From Pholiota molesta (Eukaryota > Basidiomycota > Agaricomycetes > Agaricales > Strophariaceae), in contig JACGCK010000452.1 in the NCBI GenBank assembly GCA_014925825.1, positions 1-22,573 of the forward strand: 22,573 nucleotides of DNA, read 5' to 3'. How positions within the stretch are numbered: position 1 is the stretch's first letter; every line of letters begins with the position of its first letter. Below, in pieces: positions 9,578 through 18,004 of this stretch. The translations under genes and the position numbers were made by a program. The notes under the pieces are model-generated. The model was not told where the DNA came from and searched no databases. It saw only the letters and a program-made list of their open reading frames with translations.

Positions 9578-9967
9578 TTTGGCCGGCACTGCCCCCGGCA
9601 ACTTCGGCTGCCGTTCGGCAACAAGTTCCCACCGTCTCAACCACACCTCCCATTGCAAAATCACCGCGCGAAAACTGCACAAGAGACATGGGTAGTATAT
9701 AACTATTCTGTATCGATTCTATATGTATATAGCTACCCTTAAAAACTGTTTTATTAACAAATGAGCCATCTCCATAGGTTGTATAAGTGTAAGAGATAGT
9801 ATTCATGTGTGCTGAGTCCAGCAGGTGCATACTGCTACAGCTCACGATGAATCACGTCAAAATGTTTATGAAGATTTGGGTCTGAAAAGCGTCGGGCAAG
9901 CGAAGCGCTCAGCGCAGCCTAAGTTACTCCTTGTGTAATTGATGTGAACTACGTCGAATTACATGTA
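9578..9967. other. no gene seen
   Basis: Mixed-composition DNA with an AT-rich centre (TATATAACTATT, TATGTATATAGC near 9690-9740). Open frames up to 92 codons exist on the minus strand but have no recognisable motif or supporting intron. Nothing else is supported. Confidence 0.4.
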
Positions 9968-10125
9968 AGGTTGTGAGTATAAGATGTTAGATGCTCCACA
10001 AGCGTGTACATGCCATACTGCCAGTGCACTGTGCACTCCTCACGCACCAAGGTTGTGAGTATACAACGTTAGAGGCTCCACAAGCGCATACGTGCCACAC
10101 TGCACCGCGCACTCCTCACCAACTC
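9968..10125. repeat. ~80-bp diverged tandem duplication
   Basis: The block beginning AAGGTTGTGAGTATA and continuing through GCTCCACAAGCG to GCACTCCTCACGCACC occurs twice, at about 9968 and about 10048. The copies differ at several bases (GATGTTAGATG versus AACGTTAGAGG). The second copy runs directly into the TCACGCAC array, which may have grown from its end. Confidence 0.75.
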
Positions 10126-10390
10126 CTCACGCACTCCTCACGCACCCTCACGCACTCTTCACGCACTTTCACGCACTCTCACTCACTTTTGCTCAGGCAC
10201 TCACGCACTCATACGCACCTTCACGCACCTTCACGCACCCTCACGCACTCTTAAATATCCCCACTCATCCTCACTCGTCCATCACTCATCCTCACTCATA
10301 TATCACTCATTGAATTAGAAGTAAGTGCTTTTATCACTCACTTATCCGCACTTACACTCACTCACTTGTATTTCACTCATTGTTACACAC
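10100..10390. repeat. TCACGCAC / TCACTCAC simple-repeat array
   Basis: About 290 bp of degenerate repeats: TCCTCACGCACTCC, TTCACGCACTTTC, then CTCACTCATCC and TATCACTCATTG. The unit drifts from CACGCA to CACTCA from left to right. Open frames across it are low complexity (Thr, His, Ser, Leu) and not coding. Confidence 0.85.
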
Positions 10391-10515
10391 TTATCTTCTT
10401 AACCTCGCACTTACATGACTGATAGATGATTATAATAGAATTTTCACAGCGACGGGGATGACGATCGTCATCGGTTTGTCATCTCTCTCCTTCATCCCCT
10501 CATCCGTTAATTGCG

Positions 10516-11037
10516 CTAACCTTCAGTGCAGCAGGCTAGATCCTCGTTCAGCTCTTCTCCCAATTCGAGCGCGACTTGCGTAACGCCTGTCTTTCTGGCC
10601 ATTTTGACGCTCTGCGCCGCGGTCTCAACCCTCCTCTCTACAGCCATGATGGTGCAATTGAAGCCACTGTGGTTCTGCTTTCCACATATGATGGGGCAGT
10701 CGTGGAGGGAGGAATGACCCTGCAGCTTGCTGCGGAGGGTACTATGGCACCTGGGGGGCAAATCCTGAGCTCGGGCTGGCAAACTGCGAGTGGGACTGTG
10801 GGTTGTCGTCAACGAGGCGGATAGGACTTACGAGGCGGACGTGCTTCCAAAGGTAAGCTTTGAATTCCGTGTACAAACCAATATACTCACTATCTACGTT
10901 TTAGGTCGTGATTTCCAGGCTACTATGCGTAGCCCAGTTGTCCCTTCATCCCCCCCGACCCTCTGCCAATCAACACCGCCGCCCGATGACGCGGCCGGGG
11001 CAAGGAATGTTCAACGTTAGCAAGCGCTGTCGGAATC
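10516..11037 (+). pseudogene. possible two-exon gene remnant
   Basis: I do not recognise a family. Two short plus-strand stretches look protein-like: one containing GHFDALRRGLNPPLYSHDGA, and one reading LWVVVNEADRTYEADVLPK that ends exactly at a fungal-type intron. The intron (10853-10904, 52 bp) has donor GTAAGC, acceptor TTTTAG and a TACTCAC branch-like motif. After splicing the frame continues for about 46 codons to a TGA near 11037. The two stretches are in different frames with stops between them and no clear start, so this is at best a broken gene. A minus-strand frame of 98 codons (10516-10812) overlaps it and is a competing reading. Confidence 0.25.
10853..10904 (+). other. candidate spliceosomal intron
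   Basis: GTAAGC donor, branch-like TACTCAC about 15-20 bp before a TTTTAG acceptor, 52 bp long. This fits the intron sizes in the better-supported genes at 16-22 kb. Confidence 0.35.
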
Positions 11038-11049
11038 AAACATGATCAC

Positions 11050-11545
11050 GCACGAACCGAATATGATCACAAGCACGGAACGGATGCATGCTCGTCGCCT
11101 GCACCCCTCGCCTCCTAGACCTCCCGCGCCTGTGTATCAAAGAGCCCGAACACCACGCCTTCGCAAGCGGAAAGGACGCACGAGCTCGCGGGCCAGCTGG
11201 TAGGCTTCGCGGAGGCTGGACGCGTTCCACGACGCCGGCAACACCAACACCAACGCCGGAACACTCGCGGAGCTGTGCTGCTGCACCACGTCACCGCCGT
11301 GCCTTCGACAGTAGCAGACGTACCGAGCACGACTGCTGCCCTTCCGTGAGCAGCAGACGTACCGTGTTCCGCTCGAGCCGCGCGAACGACAAGCGCTCCA
11401 CGCGGCGCACCTATGCGAGAGCGGCCGGCGCAGATGGCGACGCAGTTAGTGATGGAGGGCGCGGAGGACGGGGTGGTGGACGTGAGGCGCGAAGGAACCG
11501 GGAACCTGACATAGCTCATAACAGAACTGTATAAAGAGTTTATAT
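11050..11545. other. GC-rich block, possible minus-strand coding remnant
   Basis: This ~500-bp block is clearly more GC-rich than its surroundings. Both strands are open for about 145 codons in at least one frame, which GC-rich DNA does by chance. In a different minus-strand frame, residues such as SWNASSLREAYQLARELVRP precede a stop near 11140, and another frame gives RLSFARLERNTVRLLLTEGQ. These are better protein-like segments than the long frames but are interrupted by stops and frame changes. A decayed gene is possible; I do not recognise it. Confidence 0.2.
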
Positions 11546-11702
11546 ACAAAGTAGTCGAAGTATAGAACTACTATTCGACAATTAAGTTGAATATAACATG
11601 TATTTTAATATTGTTTGACCTCCTGGGGTAATATTAGAGGCCGTACAAAGGTCGTTGGCTTGGCCTCAGTGCTCATTGATCGTTGATCATCCTTCAAAGC
11701 TT
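11546..11702. other. AT-rich DNA, no gene seen
   Basis: AT-rich sequence (TTTATATAC, TTTTAATATTG) between the GC-rich block and the next simple-repeat array. No coding or RNA signal is visible. Confidence 0.4.
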
Positions 11703-11850
11703 CACACACCACTCACTGACGCACTGACACACCCTCACTCATCGTTCACTTAGTCTCACTCATCATCCACTCACCTTCACTCATTATTCACTCATTCTCA
11801 CTCACCTTCACGCATTCTCACGCACACACTTCCCCTCACTGCTGGCACAC
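11703..11850. repeat. CACTCA / CACGCA simple-repeat array
   Basis: About 150 bp of CTCACTCATC, CACTCACCTTCACTCATT and TTCACGCATTCTCACGCA, the same repeat family as at 9493-9577 and 10100-10390. It is in the same sense as the 10.1-kb array and opposite to the left half of the 9.5-kb array. Confidence 0.8.
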
Positions 11851-12241
11851 TGCCTTTTACCCGTGCCCATTTTAAATACATAGCATCCTTTTATAGATTG
11901 TATGGATGGTGTCCTTAGTCTATCAATGCATTGCAGTTAAGCCTATGATTGATAGTGAATATACGTGACCAGAGCATAAATAATGGTCGTATTTCACTTT
12001 ACAATGGGTTTATGTTTATGGGCCGCAGCGTAGTTCCACGCCACTGCTCAGCGACAAGTATCAATATGATCGACTCGTCACCTCCTTAAGCCCTCTCTTC
12101 CTTCCATAGGTGATACCTAAGCAACCATGACAGGTGTCATTTTTTTTCATGTGATTTGGTGGAAGCCCATGGGACAAGCGTCCCAAATGCCCACCCCCAA
12201 TGATCCAGCCCCAGCTTTCATCTAAACCCTAAGCCCAGGAA
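11851..12241. other. no gene seen
   Basis: About 390 bp of mixed unique sequence with one T-run (TTTTTTTT near 12140). No open frame, repeat or RNA feature that I can support. Confidence 0.4.
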
Positions 12242-12400
12242 ATGGAGAAGTTGACGCCGACGAAAAGCACGGAAAGTATGTATGTGCACGATAAAGTACT
12301 GTATGTTGAAGGTGAAGAGTATAAATATAAAGGAAAGAAGATGTGGAATGGTACAGCACATGGGTGGGGAAAAATGCTATTTACAGGAGAAGGAGAAAGG
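12242..12400 (+). pseudogene. short open frame with one MORN-like motif
   Basis: A plus-strand frame opening at an ATG encodes a Lys/Glu-rich peptide with the segment EYKYKGKKMWNGTAHGWGKM. The Y-x-G...NG..HG.G pattern resembles one MORN repeat (usual core Y-x-G-x-W-x-x-G-x-x-H-G-x-G), with one extra residue. MORN repeats normally come in series and bind membranes or proteins; only one is seen. Beyond about 12390 the frame runs through a purine microsatellite and then antisense to the LINE fragment, so the tail is not genuine. It could be a gene end cut off by the LINE insertion, or chance in A/G-rich DNA. Confidence 0.2.
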
Positions 12401-12480
12401 GAGAGAGAGCGAGAGGAGAGAGAGAAAGGAAAAGAAAAGAAAAGAAAAGAAAAGAAAAGAAAAGAAAAGAGAAGAAAAGG
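12388..12480. repeat. (GA)n and (GAAAA)n microsatellite
   Basis: GAGAGAGAGCGAGAGGAGAG is followed by about seven GAAAA units. It lies on the 3' side of the LINE fragment, where on the LINE's own strand it reads as a pyrimidine tract rather than poly(A). Confidence 0.9.
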
Positions 12481-12499
12481 GGCATTTACACCCATGCAC

Positions 12500-13085
12500 C
12501 CTAAAGTCGATCTGGTTTGCTTCGCCGGCTTCGGGGGCAGGGGGTTCGACGTCGCCATGAGATTCTTCAAAGCGCTTTGTCTGCTTGATGAATTGCAGTA
12601 TGTGTTTGACGAGCTTCTTGTCACCCATGAGGGCAGGTCCTACTTTGTGGTTGGGGCCGATACTGTCGGTATGCGCGGCATTGCTTGATGTAAGGGTTGA
12701 CGGTTTCTGGGGCTTCTTTGCACTGCTGGCATGTGGGGCTGTCGACCAAGTTGAAGCGATGTAGGTATGCCTGGAGCGGCGCGTGCTCTGTTCGTAGTTG
12801 TGTGATGATGCTTGCGCACCGTCTGGGAAGCTTCCTGCACATGATTCGGTATTTTGGTGAGGGTGTGGTTGGGTCAATTCTGGATATCCTTTCGAATCGG
12901 GGTAATGCTTGGAATTCTTTCGGGTGCTTCGTCTTTAGCCGCTTTCGAAGTTCTTGCCTTGTCGCTGCTTTGCTGGCTGGTAATGGCTTTTTGAGGATTC
13001 CGGTAGTGCGGCGTGTGTTGGCTTCCGTTCCTTCCGTGGCTTTCTTGGCCTCCTTGTGTACCTCATCTCTGCCTGGCAATGCGGG
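12500..13085 (-). pseudogene. LINE (non-LTR) ORF2 C-terminal fragment
   Basis: Minus-strand coding remnant of a non-LTR retrotransposon polyprotein. The first part contains GRDEVHKEAKKA (end of the RNase H region), then KPLPASKAATRQ. It continues through LPRR, the stretch QLRTEHAPLQAYLHRF, and DSPTCQQCKEAPETV followed by QCRAYRQYR. The last two form the C-terminal CCHC-like zinc-knuckle region typical of Tad/I/Jockey-type elements. Near 12650-12680 the reading frame shifts and continues as GDKKLVKHILQFIKQTKRF, matching the usual end of such proteins (FIxxTGRF). The reverse transcriptase, endonuclease and start are absent, so it is a 5'-truncated dead copy, as is usual for LINE insertions. It is clearly LINE; the clade is inferred. 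Confidence 0.8.
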
Positions 13086-13168
13086 AAGTAAAAAAGGGCT
13101 GTAAAAAGAAACCTGGTGATATATAATTGAGCGCGAAAGTCAAAAAAGAGGAATTGAGAAGATTTCTA

Positions 13169-13475
13169 GTGCCGCCAGGGTGGAGAGTCTGACATGCCAG
13201 AAGCGGAAACTGCTGGAAGGTAGGTTATTGTAAAGGGAAGGGATGGAAAGAAATAAAAGCAGTGGTGGTGGATAGTCAGTCATTCCACTCATATATAGAC
13301 TTGATACACTGTCGGCATTAAAATGCCATCCTTGCCGCAATTGCCGCTTTTATTCAGGGGTGTACTGGATTGTAGACTTGCCGCACTCTCGGCATTAAAA
13401 TGGCCTTCCTTGCCGCCATTGCCGCTTCTATCAGTGACTGCACTTGTCTGTAGACTTGCCACCCTGGAGGCATTT
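13169..13475. repeat. 77-bp tandem repeat with one inverted copy
   Basis: TAGACTTG-led units start at 13296, 13373 and 13451 (periods 77 and 78). Each has CGGCATTAAAATG and TTGCCGC..TTGCCGCTT blocks; the third is truncated near 13475. A partial copy in reverse orientation lies at about 13169-13215 (CCGCCAGGGTGGAGAGTCTG), directly downstream of the LINE fragment's 5' break. Confidence 0.75.
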
Positions 13476-13810
13476 TACCCATCCTCAATAATCCTCCCCG
13501 GAGGCTTACAGAAATTCCATGTATGGCATCGCATTTTCATTGTCAAAGATTTCCCTGTGTGTTCTGCATGCAACTTGGTCCACCTGGAGATCGATACCCC
13601 CTGGACGCAAAATATTTGGGAAATTTGGCTCTGATAAAAGTGGAAGGGGATTCCATCCATCTTTTTATAACTTTTCACAGACATTGAAATGAGTAGACAT
13701 TGTGCATGGCCCTGGCACGACTACACTCGAACACCATGTGTGTCATTGACTTGTATGTACACTCATTCTAACTGCTGTCCCATCCAATGTCTGTGATGCT
13801 TGACATGTCA
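13476..13810. other. no gene supported
   Basis: A plus-strand frame ending near 13634 contains FIVKDFPVCSACNLVHLEID, which could be protein-like, but there is no start, intron or family match. The rest (13640-13810) is unique DNA without visible features. Confidence 0.3.
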
Positions 13811-15361
13811 GTAAAGCATTTTGAAATGACCCAACGAGGTAACGAGGACAGGTAAGGAGCATTTTGAAATGATACAACGAGTCAGGTAACGCTTTTGAAT
13901 TGACCCAACGAGTTAACGACGTAAGCCCTTTGAAACGACCCAACGAGGTAACGAGGGCAGGTAATAGGCAATTAAAACCACTGAACGCTTTTGAACTGAC
14001 GCAACGATTTAACGACGTAAGCCTTTTGAAACGACCCAACGAGGTAACGAGGGCAGGTAATACGACCCATGAGCATTTACCACGATAAAAGTAATGGGAA
14101 GTTAAAATGATCCAACAAACGCGAAACCCAAAAATAAAGAGAATTTTGCATTTAACGACGAACTGAAACGAAACGAAAAAAAGAATAAACGACAAGAGTA
14201 ACGAGGGAAGGTAATGGGCAAGTTAAAATGATCCAGCGAGTCAGGGAACACTTTTGAATTGACCCAACGAGGTAACGAGGGCAGGTAATGGGCATTTGAA
14301 ACGACGAACGCTTTTGAATTCACCAACGATTTAACGACGTAACTTTTGAAACGACCAACGAGGTAACGAGGGCATGTAACGCTTGAACGAATGATACGCG
14401 AAACGAACGAGTTAACGACGTAAGCCTTTTGAAACGACCAACGAGTAACGAGGGAGGTAATGGCAAGTTAAAACGACAAAGCTTTGAATACCCAACGAGT
14501 AACGAGGGCAGGTAATGGGCAATTTAAACGACCAGCATAGAACGCTTTTTGAATTGACGGCAACGAGGCTATTAACGAAACGACGTAAGCCTTTTGAAAC
14601 GACCCAACGAGGTAACGAGGGCAGGTAATGGGAATTTCAAACGACCCAATGATTTTGCATTTACCCTACGAGGTAACGAGGGAAGGTAATGGGCAAGTTA
14701 AAATGATCCAGCGAGTCAGGGAACGCTTTTGAATTGACCCAACGAGGTAACGAGGGCAGGTAATGGGCATTTGAAACGACCGAACGCTTTTGAATTGACG
14801 CAACGAGTTAACGACGTAAGCCTTTTGAAACGACCCAACGAGGTAACGAGGGAAGGTAATGGGCAAGTTAAAATGATCCAGCGAGTCAGGGAACGCTTTT
14901 GAATTGACCCAACGAGGTAACGAGGGCAGGTAATGGGCATTTGAAACGACCGAACGCTTTTGAATTCACCCAACGATTTAACGACGTAAGCCTTTTGAAA
15001 CGACCCAACGAGGTAACGAGGGCAGGTAATGGGAATTTAAAACGACCGAATGATTTTGCATTTACCCTACGAGGTAACGAGGGAAGGTAATGGGCAAGTT
15101 AAAATGATCCAACGAGTCAGGTAACGCTTTTGAATTGACCCAACAAGTCATTTAACGATTTTTAATTGACCCAACGAGGTAACAAGGGCAGGTAATGTAC
15201 ATCTTAAAATGAACCAACGAGTCAGGTAACGACGTAAGCCTTTTTGAAATGACCCAATGAGGTAACGAGGGCAGGTACTGCGCATTTTAAAATGACCCAA
15301 CGAGGTAATAAATTATGAGGTCAGGCAATGATTTTGAAATTACCCAACGAGGTAACGAAGG
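13811..15361. repeat. AACGAGGTAACGAGG minisatellite with higher-order units
   Basis: About 1.55 kb built on CCAACGAGGTAACGAGGGCA followed by GGTAATGGGCA, with interspersed AACGCTTTTGAATTGACC, TTAACGACGTAAGCC and GTTAAAATGATCCAGCGAG blocks. In the best-preserved part (14700-15000) the pattern repeats with a ~170-bp higher-order period (GCGAGTCAGGGAACGC at 14711 and 14881). Minus-strand frames read repeated LPALVTSLGRFK-type peptides, but frames change often; I do not call coding. Part of the array (14330-14560) has many small deletions relative to the consensus. Confidence 0.92.
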
Positions 15362-15716
15362 TCGCCCCTCTTTATGCGGCGTCTGTGCATACCTCGACGT
15401 CGCCACCCACCATTCACCAATTGTATACCTTGGCTTGAAAGTGTTCAGAGAGAAAGAACTTGCTTGCGCCAGGAAAGCATCCACACTGACGAGGAGGAGC
15501 AGTAGGTATCCATACTCTCATGTTTTAAACCTGATGCTATCATTGACTGCTTCGTTTCCCCCACGACAATTCAACTGTGAGGAACTCTCCTAAATGCCAT
15601 TGACAGTATTTGAAGACTTGTATAATAGAGGAATAACATATTATATGTATCGAATCACTAAGCAAAGTATCTATTTAGGGGATGGCACAGTGCCCAGCTC
15701 CTGAATGGCATTTCTA
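15362..15716. other. unique DNA after the minisatellite, no gene supported
   Basis: The plus strand is open from the minisatellite to 15593, with a segment such as SPIVYLGLKVFREKELACAR that might be a gene remnant. There is no start outside the repeat and no recognised domain. The remainder to the stop of the minus-strand gene (15717) is AT-rich and probably its 3' flank. Confidence 0.3.
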
Positions 15717-17990
15717 CTACTCTACAGCTGAAGGAAAAGGTTTGATGGTATATTGAGCGTGCATCTCCCTGTCAAGTCCTTCAAAAATCCCTGGCTTATC
15801 CAGCCTTATCTCCCGCACTCGAGTATTGATCCAAGATTCAGGAATTTCCATAAATAATATGCAGGTATGCTGCAACACATCCAGAAGCATGGATGATGAC
15901 TGGAATTGAAGTAGCACAGAGGTTACTGCATCCTTCAGGCATATAGATTGCACCAGCTGAGAAAGTATCGCTAGATGGCACAGGTCAAGAGGATAGTTTG
16001 TAAATCCAATAATCCACGTGAAATGTGCTCTGATAAAAAGTGTTAGGTTAGTAGGGATTTGGTTAATAAAGGATAAAATAAACCGCACTTCCTCACAACT
16101 TCACAGCACCTATTCAACTTGTCCGGTCCATTGCAAAACGTTCCCGGTGAAAGAACTAACAGCCCTCGCAAGGAAGATTTATTTTCTATCAAAACGGTTT
16201 GATAACTTGGTCCTAATGTATCTTCAACGAGCTAATAAAACAATCAGAAAGTAAGCACCTTTTAGAATGAGAAAAAGGCTGTACATTGCATATATTGGAA
16301 GTTGGGTCCAGCTTGTCATCCTTAGCCACTACAATGACCAAAATGGAGCATGAGGGAAACATGGCCATCCATTCACAAATTTTATTCCTCTCTTCTTGAA
16401 ATAAGGCGCCATGTCTTATCTCAACATCAACTGTGCAAAGCTAATTTTGTCTTGAGTTATATGCAAAACGAGAGAGGTCTTAGTGTTCAAAACCCACTGA
16501 ATGTGTATATGTAATCAACGAATTCTTAAACGTTTCCGTAATTGCAGAGATACAGACAAGATCGGGGTCAATGTCGACCTCTCGTAGGGTTATTATCAGC
16601 AATGAAGGCAGTGACTGTACGCCACTAGACACAAAAGACTAGGCGACCAGTTGCATTAGGCTCCGTGGCAATTTATGATACTCCTAAAAAAACGCACTGT
16701 ATCATTGGCCTTTCGATTTCGCTGACCCACTGAAAATACTGGTTGGAAAGATTTTCTGGCGACATAATGTGTGGCGCACCTAGAGTTTCGGCTTCATACC
16801 CACAGAGAAGTGGCTGATGACCCTCACCATTTTTATCAGGGCTTTCATTGCATAACAATGCATTTCGACGAGGGCTGTCTTCGTTGGGTGCTGTATTGGT
16901 GCGGATACAAGCCTGAGACTGTTGATTTTCCAGGGGTGCAGGTGGAGTAGCATTGTCTAAAGGAAGGAGGTGGCGTTAATTAGAAAAATATAAAGTAATC
17001 ACCGAGATAATTTGGTGTGAAGGTTACCAGAAGCTGGCTTTGACTGTTGATCAAAGTCCTGAAGGCTTATTACCACGGGTTGTGGATTTACTGCCACACA
17101 CCGTAGATGAATAGGTAGCAGCGAAGCAAGAAAATGTAACTTACCGAGATTCTTCCAGTTTCTGATGAACTCATTGTTTTCTTGCAAGATTTCTTGGCTG
17201 AAAGAAATGATTTTCATCAAGTCTATGGAGGCTTTGACGGGTATTATGGTCAGATAGTATGAATACGAAGGCATGTTGGTTGTTAACATGAATAAAAGAC
17301 TAGGTGCGTACCTGTTTGCATGTTCTTCCCCATTTTATGCGATCTTTCACGAGAGTTATGTTTAATTTGCGTCTTGAGCGAACATTCATCAGGTTTCTGA
17401 CAAATGGGTGGTTCTTGGTTGGATTCAGGGAGTTCCAATGTATAGTTTTCAGGCGAGAGGTTTTCAATTAGTGATCCTGAGATCCCAGGCATAGCTATGG
17501 CTCTCTGGTCAGCTAAATTGTAAAGGACTAGGGTATTAGAAGGTTAACTCTCACCCATACACCCATCCGTCTCATCGGAATTTTCAATTAACGAAAAGGT
17601 ATAGACATGCTTCCAATAGTCTGCTGCCTTCTCTATGGTATTGAGTTGTTCTAAGCGCAAGGGCCAGTGCGGCAAGGCAAGATGAGTAAAGATAAGCTCC
17701 AAATATTTAGTCCCATTAGGCAGGCACGTAGTGTCATGCTGTCGGTTATTTAAAAAAATATTCCCATAACCAAACAGTGTGACTGCCTCTGACCTGACCT
17801 TTAACTCATCAACACCGCCGCAATACTCAGTCAAAATGGAAGTTAACTCCTTCAAAGATTCCAAACTATTCAAAGCCCTTCCATTCCATACTTGTGGTTT
17901 CTTGGACAACAATGACGCAATAAACACATTTAAAGAGGTCCAGCCACAACTTTCTGTTCGTTGAATGCTTTCTTTGTAATTGGTATACTA
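15717..17990 (-). pseudogene. multi-exon protein gene of unknown family, apparently broken
   Basis: I do not recognise the family. Exons, in order on the minus strand: about 17990-17555, 17512-17312, 17231-17028, 16956-16682, 16638-16498, 16440-16259, about 16212-16100, and 16029-15717 (stop TAG). Introns are 42-80 bp with GT donors and AG acceptors, and most junctions keep frame. Readable segments include SILTEYCGGVDELKVRSEAV, LELIFTHLALPHWPLRLEQL, EILQENNEFIRNWKNLG, SLPSLLIITLREVDIDPDLV and VEIRHGALFQEERNKICEWM, then LAILSQLVQSICLKDAVTSV near the end. Problems: no ATG in the first exon, which begins directly at the neighbouring gene; a strong GTAAGT donor at 17144 with no in-frame acceptor; an in-frame TAA at 16179-16181; and a last junction whose phase does not match. 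It is probably a pseudogene, or a gene with assembly errors. Confidence 0.5.
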
Positions 17991-18004
17991 ATTGGATTGT
18001 AAGG

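Noticed and set aside
9885..9925. tRNA-like or stable hairpin RNA around GCGAAGCGCTCAGCGC
   Set aside because: No cloverleaf, no T-loop or anticodon stem; only a short GC-rich inverted repeat.
12377..12877. 166-codon minus-strand frame as a separate gene
   Set aside because: Its useful part is only the frameshifted C-terminal end of the LINE protein; the rest is microsatellite and out-of-frame LINE.
14666..14973. LPALVTSLGRFK repeat protein encoded by the minisatellite
   Set aside because: The frame shifts repeatedly along the array, and the peptide repetition is a direct consequence of the DNA repeat.
17779..17964. plus-strand 61-codon frame as first exon of the JmjC-like gene
   Set aside because: It is antisense to a much longer, more protein-like minus-strand exon and ends in a stop before any donor site.
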